Shown here piece by piece: positions 23,441 to 33,199 of a stretch of 33,199 nt of DNA. The notes beneath the pieces are model-generated. The model was not told where the DNA came from, searched no databases, and was given only the letters and a program-made list of their open reading frames with translations. This stretch comes from an uncultured Denitrobacterium sp. GTDB taxonomy: Bacteria; Actinomycetota; Coriobacteriia; Coriobacteriales; Eggerthellaceae. Both the position numbers and the translations under genes were made by a program. Position 1 is the stretch's first letter, and every line of letters begins with the position of its first letter. The DNA lies in NCBI GenBank assembly GCA_905236045.1, contig CAJOOG010000088.1, positions 1 to 33,199 of the forward strand, in the 5' to 3' direction.

Positions 23441-23446
23441 AGTATA
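23441..23446 (-). promoter_or_regulatory. Candidate -10 box of the pgk-tpiA-gpmI operon
   Basis: TATACT on the minus strand in the 137-nt gap between whiA and pgk, giving a leader of about 30 nt. No good -35 hexamer is seen at 16-18 nt. Confidence 0.45.
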
Positions 23447-23540
23447 ACGCCGAAACCCCGTCTTGGCCTCGGCGCATGATCCAAAGGCTCCGGGCGGCTC
23501 GGCGAGTGCGCCCCAGCGCACCCGCGTCCACCCCGTATGC

Positions 23541-24473
23541 TCACGTGCGCGGAATCTTCGCATCCAACTCCTCTATGCGCAAAACGCGGTGGTAGATGGC
23601 CCCCTTGGAGAGCGGCGGGTCGGCGGCCTCCCCCAACTCTCGCAGCGTGGCCTCCGGGTGCTGCACGCGCAGGCGGATGAACTCCTGCAGCGCAGGCGAT
23701 AGGGACTCTAGGCCGTAGTGCTCGATGACCCTGTGGATGGCCATAATCTGCTCGACGCTGGCCTCGGTCGTCTTGTGCTGGTTCGCCAGCTCGAAATTCA
23801 CGCGGCGGTTCACATCGTTGCGCACGCTTTTGATGACGCGCTCGTTCTCCATGGCCAACGCGCAATTGTGCGCCCCGGTATAGGCCAGAAACGCCGAGAT
23901 GGCCGAGCCGCTTTTCAGATACACGATCGAAGACGACCGCCGCCTCATCGTCTTCGCCGCTACGCCCGCATCCTCCATGAGCGCGACGATGTCGGCCGCC
24001 TGCGCTTCGGACTCGATGGGCATCTCGAAATGGAAGTCCCCTTTGGGGTTGCTCACGAATCCGCAGCCCAGAAACGCCCCGCGCAGGTAGGCCGTCGCAC
24101 AGCAGCGCTTCTCCACCAGATGCGGCGCCACGCCCCGCACTATCCCGGAATCGTCCAGCACGCCCAAATCGCGCAGGGCCTCCTCGAGCCCGGGCTGCAT
24201 CGGGACGTCCACCAGGTAGTTCGGCGTCTTGTGAAGAACGCTGCGGCGCATGGTCAGATCCGTCTTCAGGTCGTATTGCTCGTGAAGCAGCTTCACCATC
24301 AGACGCGCCGCCTGCGGCGTATCCGTGTCCACCTCCAGATGCATGCGCCCGGAGCCCTGCAGCAGCAAGGTTCCCTCGATTCGGATGAGCGCCGAGAGCG
24401 TGGCCCGTTCGCAATGGGAGCAAATCGGCGGCACGCGCGCGAGCTCCTCCTTTATATCTGAGGAGAAAGACAT
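23541..24473 (-). CDS. whiA: DNA-binding regulator WhiA
   Basis: A conserved Gram-positive regulator (310 aa), known in Streptomyces for sporulation-division control and in Firmicutes for effects on division. The N-terminal part resembles LAGLIDADG endonucleases without the catalytic acids, including CCATAYLRGAFLGCG and GDFHFEMPI. The C-terminal helix-turn-helix lies in PEATLRELGEAADPPLSKG. The start overlaps the end of yvcK by 22 nt, so translation is coupled. The set rapZ-yvcK-whiA is one of the most conserved clusters in Gram-positive genomes. The target genes in this non-sporulating lineage are unknown. Confidence 0.95.
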   Translation of the reverse strand: MSFSSDIKEELARVPPICSHCERATLSALIRIEGTLLLQGSGRMHLEVDTDTPQAARLMVKLLHEQYDLKTDLTMRRSVLHKTPNYLVDVPMQPGLEEALRDLGVLDDSGIVRGVAPHLVEKRCCATAYLRGAFLGCGFVSNPKGDFHFEMPIESEAQAADIVALMEDAGVAAKTMRRRSSSIVYLKSGSAISAFLAYTGAHNCALAMENERVIKSVRNDVNRRVNFELANQHKTTEASVEQIMAIHRVIEHYGLESLSPALQEFIRLRVQHPEATLRELGEAADPPLSKGAIYHRVLRIEELDAKIPRT

Positions 24474-25582
24474 TGCTTCAACACCCCCGAGAAAGCCTCG
24501 CGCAAGGCGAGGGGATCATGCCAGGTCGGACGCGTGGGGTCGGCCAGGTTGCGCGCAATTACCACAGGCCCGCTCTCTTGGATGCGCACTGCGCTCTCGT
24601 AGCTTATGCGCACGGGGCGGATAACGGGCTGGTTCGTCGTCCTGCGCGTCGGCTGGCCGCCCTGCCTCCCCCGACCGTTCAGGGCGCCTCGGGCTCCGCC
24701 GGCGCCGCGCGATGTCGCGTCCGCACCGCCGGGAACGAGAGGTCGGGGCGTGTGCACCAAGACGTAGTCGAGCATGCCCGCCATGCCGTGGTCCTCCAGC
24801 GCACGCACGTGCTCCTCGGCGGTGAGCCCGCGCGTTTCACCCTGCATGTCCGCCAGGCTGCACACGAAGAGCTTGCGGGCACGCGAGCTGGCGATAGCCT
24901 CGATGACCCCCGGGATGAGCAGGTTCGGAATTATGGAGGTGAAGAGGCTGCCGGGACCGAGCACGATGAGGTCGGCCTCGCAGATGGCCTTGATGGCGGC
25001 AGGATACGGCGTGCCCGTGTTAGGGACTTTCAGCCACACATCGCTCAGCGCGGTGCGGGAATGCGAGAGCAGCGCCTGCCCCTCGATGGTCTGCCCCTCC
25101 TGGTCGCGCCCGCATAAAACGATCTTGTCGAGCGTGCTCGGGTACACATGCCCGCGTGCACCCAGCAGCTCCTCGCAGATCTCGATGGCGCGGGGGAAGG
25201 AACCGGTCGCGTTCTCGAGTGCCGAGAGCATCAGGTTACCGAGCGTGTGGTTGTTGGCGAATTCGAAGCGGTATTTGAAGGCCTGCGTCATCGGGTCGTT
25301 CGGGTCGGCGGCGAAGGCGGCCAGGCATTTGCGAATGTCCCCCGGCGGCGTCACGTCGGCCGCGGCACGCAGATCGCCGGTGCTTCCCCCGTCGTCGGCC
25401 ATCGCCACCACGGCGCTCGTCTTCACCCCCATGCTCAGAAGCGTCCGGATGGAGAGGGGCGCTCCCGTGCCTCCGCCTATGACGACGGCCCTCACCCTCT
25501 CGAAGGGGTGTTCGGGGTGCTCGGCGCTAATCTTCTCGAAAGCCGCGGTCGAAGACGGATCGTGCTTGAAGCCCTCTCTCAT
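24452..25582 (-). CDS. yvcK: YvcK/CofD-like gluconeogenesis factor
   Basis: A 376-residue member of the CofD-like family that binds UDP-sugars; in Bacillus it is needed for growth on gluconeogenic carbon sources and for normal cell shape. The motif VVIGGGTGAPLSIRTLL lies at about 33-49, and MADDGGSTGDLR follows. A glycine/arginine-rich loop in the last third interrupts the conserved domain near TPRPLVPGGADATSRG, longer than in the Bacillus protein. The ATG at 25582 overlaps the rapZ stop by 4 nt; the longer open frame into rapZ is a shadow. whiA starts inside its last codons. Confidence 0.94.
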   Translation of the reverse strand: MREGFKHDPSSTAAFEKISAEHPEHPFERVRAVVIGGGTGAPLSIRTLLSMGVKTSAVVAMADDGGSTGDLRAAADVTPPGDIRKCLAAFAADPNDPMTQAFKYRFEFANNHTLGNLMLSALENATGSFPRAIEICEELLGARGHVYPSTLDKIVLCGRDQEGQTIEGQALLSHSRTALSDVWLKVPNTGTPYPAAIKAICEADLIVLGPGSLFTSIIPNLLIPGVIEAIASSRARKLFVCSLADMQGETRGLTAEEHVRALEDHGMAGMLDYVLVHTPRPLVPGGADATSRGAGGARGALNGRGRQGGQPTRRTTNQPVIRPVRISYESAVRIQESGPVVIARNLADPTRPTWHDPLALREAFSGVLKQCLSPQI

Positions 25583-26553
25583 CGCGGGTCTCCTTCCCTG
25601 CCGCCGTCCTCGAGCACCTCGCCCGGGTCGGTCCCAGCCCCCGCGGAGGCCTCGCTCGCCCCGCGGGTCTCCGCGCGAAAGAGGTCTCGATGCGTCACAT
25701 GGACGTTGTAACCGCGTTTCTTCAGATAGGCTCCAGTCGCCACGGCCAAGGCCACGCTGCGGTGCTGACCGCCCGTGCAGCCCACGGCTATGGCCAATTG
25801 CTGCTTGCCCTCGGAGACGTAGCCGGGCATGATGCAATCGAGCAGCGCCCGCCACCGATCCAGGAACTCCTTGGTCTCGGGACGCTCCATCACGAAGTCG
25901 CGCACGGGCGCATCGAGCCCCGTCAGGTTGCGCAGCTCCGGGTCGTAGAAGGGATTCGGCAGGAAGCGCACGTCGATGACGATGTCGGCATCATCGGCCG
26001 GGGCATGCTTGAAGCCGAACGAGTAGACGACCACGCTCATGCCCTGCTGTGCGCTGTTCTTCGAGAAGCGCTCGGCGATGCGGCGACGCAGCTCGATAGG
26101 GCGCAGATCGGTGGTGTCTATCATGAAGTCGGCGCTCTGGCGCAAATCGCGCAGCAGGTCGCGCTCGAGCCGGATGCCCTGGCTTACCGTGGTGCGCCCG
26201 TCGAGGTTCAGCGGATGGCGCCGGCGGCTGGCCTTGTAGCGCCCGAGGATGGTCTGGTCGCTCGCATCTAAGAAGATGATGACGTAGCGCACGTCCTCCT
26301 CGCGCAGCCGCGAGAGCTCGCGGGTGAGTTCTCTCAGGTAGCTTTTATTGCGTGCGTCGCAGACTACGGCCAAGCGCCGCCGCCCCTCCTCGTCGGCAGG
26401 GATGCTCTCGCTCGCGACCAGGGATTTCAAGAGACTCGGGGGGAGGTTGTCTATGCAGAAATAGCCCATGTCCTCGAAGGTGCGCATCGTCTCGGTGCGC
26501 CCCGCCCCGCTCATCCCCGTGATAACGACAAGCTCCGGCGTGCTCTCCGCCAT
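25579..26553 (-). CDS. rapZ: RNase adapter / nucleotide-binding protein RapZ
   Basis: A P-loop protein (324 aa) whose E. coli homologue guides RNase E to the small RNA GlmZ; its role in Gram-positives is not settled. The Walker A region is GMSGAGRTE with Arg19 where Lys is usual; an Arg here is, as far as I know, common in actinobacterial homologues. Walker B-like FLDASD and the C-terminal domain (DVRFLPNPFY, IAVGCTGGQHRSV) are intact. A 30-residue acidic tail follows the family domain. AGGAG lies nine bases before the ATG. It starts 47 nt after uvrC and overlaps yvcK by 4 nt. Confidence 0.95.
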   Translation of the reverse strand: MAESTPELVVITGMSGAGRTETMRTFEDMGYFCIDNLPPSLLKSLVASESIPADEEGRRRLAVVCDARNKSYLRELTRELSRLREEDVRYVIIFLDASDQTILGRYKASRRRHPLNLDGRTTVSQGIRLERDLLRDLRQSADFMIDTTDLRPIELRRRIAERFSKNSAQQGMSVVVYSFGFKHAPADDADIVIDVRFLPNPFYDPELRNLTGLDAPVRDFVMERPETKEFLDRWRALLDCIMPGYVSEGKQQLAIAVGCTGGQHRSVALAVATGAYLKKRGYNVHVTHRDLFRAETRGASEASAGAGTDPGEVLEDGGREGDPR

Positions 26554-26600
26554 CCCCTTAGCTCCTAACGACGTTGAAGTGTTTCCTCGATTATAGCCCC

Positions 26601-28502
26601 TTACTTGCCGTATTGGCGAAGCACCGCATAGAGTTCGCGGGCCACTTCCTCGGGCACGACGCCGGCGGAGGTCAATTCCTCCTCGGTTGCCTCGCGCAGC
26701 TTCCGAAAGCCCCCGAAATGCTTCAGCAACGCGCGCTTGCGCACGGGGCCGATGCCCGCGACCTCGTCCAATATGCTGGTCGTCATGGCCTTGCCGCGCA
26801 GCTCGCGGTGGAAGGAGATGGCGAAGCGGTGCGACTCGTCGCGCACCTGCTTCACCAGATACAGGCTGGGGCTTCCGCTCGGCAGCACGACCGGGCCGCT
26901 GTCCTGCCAGGGGACGAAGAGCTCCTCGTCGCGCTTCGCCAGACCCGCCATGGGAATGTTCACGCCCATGGCGCCGAGCTGCTCCATCGCCGCCGTCAGC
27001 TGAGGTTTGCCGCCGTCCAGGATGAGCAGGTCCGGTTTGCGCCCGAATCGCTCGTCGGCCATCCGCTCGGGCGAATAGCGACGGCCGAGCACTTCCTGCA
27101 TGCTCAGAAAGTCGTTGGCCTCGTCGAGCTCGGCGCGGATCTTGAAGCGTCGGTACTGGCTCTTATCCGGCCTCCCGTCGGTGAAGACGACCATGCTTGC
27201 CACAGTGTAGGTGCCATGGTTCGTGGAGATGTCGAAGCATTCGATGCGCAGGGGCGGGCTGTCCAGCGCCAATGCGCTCTCCAGCTGCAGGAGGGCGTCG
27301 TTGATGCGCTTATCCTCGTAGTTCGTGCGCACCTTGTAGCGCATGAGCGTATGCTGCGCGTTCGTCTGCGCCATTTTCAGCAGATCGCTCTTCTCCCCTC
27401 TCGCGGGAACGAAGAAGCGGACGCGGGCCCCATGCACGTTGGCGAGTTTCTCCGTGAGCCATTGCTCCATCGCCTCGCGGTCCTCCGGAGCTTTGGCCAC
27501 TATCACCTCGCGCGGGATGCTCGTGGTGGTGTCGTAGTATTTCAGCAGAAAGCTGCGAAGGATGTCCTGGTCGGGTACGTCGGTGCCCTTGTTCAGCACG
27601 AACTCGTTGCCGTTGATGACGCGCCCCTCTCGCACGGAGAGCACATGCACGCCGGCGATGGAATCCTCCCGGAAGAAACCGATGACATCGGCGTCGTCCT
27701 CGCCGGAGAGCACGGCATGCTGCTTGTCGGCGAGGCTGTTGATGGTGTCGATGCGGCCTTTCAGGCGCGCCGCCCGCTCGAAGTCGAGCTCGGAGGCGGC
27801 TTCGGCTATCTCCTGTTTCAGGTTCTCGATGAAGCCCTTATGCGATCCGCTCAGGAAGCGCTCCACTTCTTTAACGCTCTTCTCGTAGTCCTTAGGGGCG
27901 ATCTGGCCGCTGCAGGCCCCCGGTCCGATGCCCACGTGGCAATCGAAGCAAGGACGGTGCTCCTCGGCGAAGTAGGCTTCGGCCCCCTGCCGTTCGATCT
28001 GGCGGTTCATCGCCCGCCAATTCGAGCAGTTCGCCGAGCAGAGCGGCACGATCCTACGTGCGATATCGACGAGGCGCCGCGCCGCTCGGCTGTCGGTGAA
28101 GGGCCCGAAATACGCTGTGGTGGGCTTGTGCTTCTCGCGTGTGAACTTGATGGCCGGGAAGAGGTCTCCTTCGGTGAGGGCGATGAAGGGATACGACTTG
28201 TCGTCTTTGAAGTCCGCGTTGAAAAAGGGGCTGTACTGGTCGATGAGGTTCTTCTCGAGAACGAGCGCCTCGTACTCGTTCTCGACCACGATGTACTCGA
28301 ACGAGGCGATAGCATCGACGAGCAGCGGAATCTTAGCGCGCCCGTCCTGGAAGTTCACGTACTGCCGCATCCGAGCCCGCAGCTGCTTGGCTTTGCCCAC
28401 GTAGATGACCTGCCCCTCGGCATCCTTCCAAAGATAAACGCCAGGAAGCACCGGAACCTCGTCCAGCTGCAGCTTTATGTCCGCGATCCGCTTTTCGTCC
28501 AT
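26601..28502 (-). CDS. uvrC: UvrABC excinuclease subunit C
   Basis: The dual-incision nuclease of nucleotide excision repair (633 aa). The N-terminal GIY-YIG domain shows GVYLWKDAEGQVIYVGKAK (about 20-38). A central UVR motif (LDFERAARLKGRIDTI) binds UvrB. The RNase H-like domain contains IECFDISTNHGT and the C-terminal helix-hairpin-helix region includes VAGIGPVRKRALLKHF. Four Cys residues in the linker (CSANC, CFDC region) may hold an Fe-S cluster, as reported for UvrC. It heads the uvrC-rapZ-yvcK-whiA cluster. The start codon has no ribosome site but a TATACT ends 6 nt before it, suggesting a leaderless message. Confidence 0.96.
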   Translation of the reverse strand: MDEKRIADIKLQLDEVPVLPGVYLWKDAEGQVIYVGKAKQLRARMRQYVNFQDGRAKIPLLVDAIASFEYIVVENEYEALVLEKNLIDQYSPFFNADFKDDKSYPFIALTEGDLFPAIKFTREKHKPTTAYFGPFTDSRAARRLVDIARRIVPLCSANCSNWRAMNRQIERQGAEAYFAEEHRPCFDCHVGIGPGACSGQIAPKDYEKSVKEVERFLSGSHKGFIENLKQEIAEAASELDFERAARLKGRIDTINSLADKQHAVLSGEDDADVIGFFREDSIAGVHVLSVREGRVINGNEFVLNKGTDVPDQDILRSFLLKYYDTTTSIPREVIVAKAPEDREAMEQWLTEKLANVHGARVRFFVPARGEKSDLLKMAQTNAQHTLMRYKVRTNYEDKRINDALLQLESALALDSPPLRIECFDISTNHGTYTVASMVVFTDGRPDKSQYRRFKIRAELDEANDFLSMQEVLGRRYSPERMADERFGRKPDLLILDGGKPQLTAAMEQLGAMGVNIPMAGLAKRDEELFVPWQDSGPVVLPSGSPSLYLVKQVRDESHRFAISFHRELRGKAMTTSILDEVAGIGPVRKRALLKHFGGFRKLREATEEELTSAGVVPEEVARELYAVLRQYGK

Positions 28503-28507
28503 AAGGA

Positions 28508-28517
28508 GAGTATACTC
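28508..28517 (-). promoter_or_regulatory. Palindromic -10-like box abutting the uvrC start
   Basis: GAGTATACTC is a perfect 10-bp palindrome that contains TATACT (28514-28509 on the minus strand), ending 6 nt before the uvrC ATG. If it is the -10 box, transcription starts at or next to the start codon. It does not resemble the actinobacterial LexA site. Confidence 0.4.
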
Positions 28518-28618
28518 CCGACTCCCCCGTTCCTCGCCTCGGCATGACGCGGCAGCAAGCTCTTACGTGGGCATCCCGATGACCCGCGTCGATTTTCGCG
28601 AGTGCTCCGCTAACGATT

Positions 28619-28657
28619 CGAGGGGCGGGACCGGCCTTTCGGCCGCCCCGCCCCTCG
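28619..28657 (-). terminator. GC-rich hairpin downstream of gdhA (distal)
   Basis: An 11-bp perfect outer stem (CGAGGGGCGGG 28619-28629 with 28647-28657) plus an inner GGCC/GGCC helix capped by a TTTC loop. It lies between gdhA and uvrC. No T-run follows on the minus strand, apart from a weak AATCG. Confidence 0.6.
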
Positions 28658-28700
28658 GGCGCTTGCGAGCTGCCGCCGGAATCGGCCGCAGCGTCGGCTG

Positions 28701-28725
28701 CCTCGACGCCCTCGGGGCGTCGAGG
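28701..28725 (-). terminator. Hairpin adjoining the gdhA stop codon (proximal)
   Basis: An 11-bp perfect stem (28701-28711 with 28715-28725, CCTCGACGCCC on the plus strand) and a 3-nt loop, beginning one base after the gdhA stop codon. It may protect the 3' end or pause polymerase ahead of the second hairpin. Confidence 0.5.
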
Positions 28726-28726
28726 C

Positions 28727-30067
<1,341 letters not shown>

Positions 30068-30137
30068 CTAGTACCGGATTTGCATTGCGGCTATTGTCCC
30101 TTTTTCCCGGCGAGAGTAGGTTTCGCGTTTGTTAACT

Positions 30138-30181
30138 TTCGCCGGGTGCCGCCGAGTGCGTCGTCGGCGGCACCCGGCGAA
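30138..30181 (-). terminator. Long perfect hairpin between gene 30208-30846 and gdhA
   Basis: An 18-bp uninterrupted stem (30138-30155 with 30164-30181; TTCGCCGGGTGCCGCCGA on the plus strand) with an 8-nt loop, 26 nt after the stop codon of the upstream gene. The stem ends in AA/TT pairs. No long T-run follows on the minus strand. Confidence 0.65.
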
Positions 30182-30207
30182 TGCCGCCCGCCGCGCCCCG
30201 GCCTTAG

Positions 30208-30846
30208 CTAGTTGGCGCCGAGCACTTTGCTGGAGACGACGTTGCTGGGGCTCACGAGGATGGCGCCGATCTTGCCGACGCAGGGGCTTTCGACCACATA
30301 GGCGCCGTTGCGGTTCGCCTTGAACTCCTCGCAGGGGCGCGAGCTGCATACGACGATGTCTATGCCGTTGAGGCCCTCGCTGCCGAGCAGCAGCGACCCA
30401 TCGCCGGTTATGCAGACGACGAAATCGACTTTCTCTTCCTCGAAGGCCGCCACGCGGTTCTGGAACCGACTGGCCTCGGCACGCGAGAACACGGAGAAGA
30501 CCCCGATGCGCTTCTCTCCCGTGCGCAAGATGACGCCCTCGGAGTAGAGATAGGGGTGGACGAGGTCGAGCGTGGTCGCATCCGCCTTCTTCTCGCGGTA
30601 CTCCGCAAGCACGGAGGCACGCGTGCGGGGTTCGATGGACGCTTCGTCTTCGGAGCTGGGGGGTTGCATGCCGTCGAAGACGAGCACCGAATAGTTCTCG
30701 AGCGAGCCCGTGGCATCGTCGATGGTGGTGGCCGTGGTGTTCCATTGCCGACCCACATTCATATACCAGATGCTTCCCGCTATGCTCAAGACGAGCACGA
30801 CGATGAAGGCCACCAAAGCGATTCTTTCCCGCTGACGCTGATTCAT
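30208..30846 (-). CDS. Membrane-anchored protein of unknown function, possibly a degenerate metallophosphatase
   Basis: A 212-residue protein with one N-terminal membrane helix (about 10-30), a short cytoplasmic start rich in Arg and Gln, and an extracytoplasmic domain. I do not recognise a named family. The segments ILRTGEKRIGVFSV, VDFVVCITGDG and GIDIVVCSSRP, and then GAYVVESPCVGKIG, run in the same order as the conserved strands of calcineurin-like 5'-nucleotidases. However, the metal-binding His and Asn residues are replaced and the N-terminal DxH and GNHE parts are absent. That resemblance is inference. No ribosome site precedes the ATG; a TATAAT lies 8 nt upstream. It sits 28 nt after uvrA. 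Confidence 0.8.
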   Translation of the reverse strand: MNQRQRERIALVAFIVVLVLSIAGSIWYMNVGRQWNTTATTIDDATGSLENYSVLVFDGMQPPSSEDEASIEPRTRASVLAEYREKKADATTLDLVHPYLYSEGVILRTGEKRIGVFSVFSRAEASRFQNRVAAFEEEKVDFVVCITGDGSLLLGSEGLNGIDIVVCSSRPCEEFKANRNGAYVVESPCVGKIGAILVSPSNVVSSKVLGAN

Positions 30847-30854
30847 AGCGATGG

Positions 30855-30860
30855 ATTATA
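30855..30860 (-). promoter_or_regulatory. TATAAT box directly upstream of gene 30208-30846
   Basis: A consensus -10 on the minus strand in the 28-nt gap after uvrA, only 8 nt before the ATG. It would give a leader of 0-2 nt. No -35 consensus is found at 16-18 nt, so the call depends on the -10 alone. Confidence 0.4.
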
Positions 30861-30874
30861 CCCCTGCGGTCACG

Positions 30875-33199
<2,325 letters not shown>

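Noticed and set aside
22213-24423. Minus-strand frame joining pgk to a long N-terminal extension through whiA
   Set aside because: The extension overlaps whiA in another frame. pgk has a normal ATG with a ribosome site at 23403 and the family length from there.

Overview
The window looks like core chromosome of a high-GC, anaerobic, amino-acid-fermenting actinomycete, most likely class Coriobacteriia. This rests on the mix of indolepyruvate:ferredoxin oxidoreductase, an Ech-type [NiFe] hydrogenase, the actinobacterial-style uvrC-rapZ-yvcK-whiA cluster, and strong GC bias with GTG and TTG starts; no taxonomic marker such as 16S rRNA is present. Every gene I can support lies on the minus strand, so transcription runs from high to low coordinates. 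No insertion sequence, prophage gene, CRISPR array or replication origin was seen.

In transcription order: uvrA (5' end cut by the window edge), a small membrane-anchored protein of unknown function (30208-30846), and gdhA. Next comes uvrC-rapZ-yvcK-whiA, then pgk-tpiA-gpmI (lower glycolysis), then secG with its own promoter. Four tRNA genes follow (Leu-GAG, Gly-GCC, Cys-GCA, Val-GAC); three have a recognisable promoter and three are followed by a terminator hairpin. After these is a tryptophan T-box riboswitch (18305-18618) that leads trpP-ecfA-ecfA'-ecfT, a complete ECF transporter module. gap (GAPDH) comes next.

The operon echABCDEF (13591 to 8230) encodes all six subunits of an energy-converting [NiFe] hydrogenase, with all the nickel- and Fe-S-binding cysteines expected. 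The last block is cell-envelope and fermentation genes: a CDP-alcohol phosphatidyltransferase, a VanW-domain membrane protein, a D,D-carboxypeptidase, a zinc-ribbon/FHA protein, iorA-iorB and gluQRS (3' end cut by the window edge).

The parts fit one metabolic scheme, which is inference. Tryptophan is imported by an ECF transporter gated by uncharged tRNA-Trp. Transamination, with gdhA recycling glutamate, gives indolepyruvate. IorAB oxidises this and reduces ferredoxin. Ech reoxidises ferredoxin to H2 while pumping ions. GAPDH, PGK, TPI and PGM provide the sugar branch.

The clearest non-routine signals are: the Trp T-box, whose specifier codon and acceptor-binding base both match tRNA-Trp; the asymmetric ATPase pair of the transporter, whose degenerate residues all fall in one composite site; matching charged tails on EchD and EchF; a possible alternative hairpin between tRNA-Gly and tRNA-Cys; and the unknown protein, which resembles a metallophosphatase that has lost its metal ligands.
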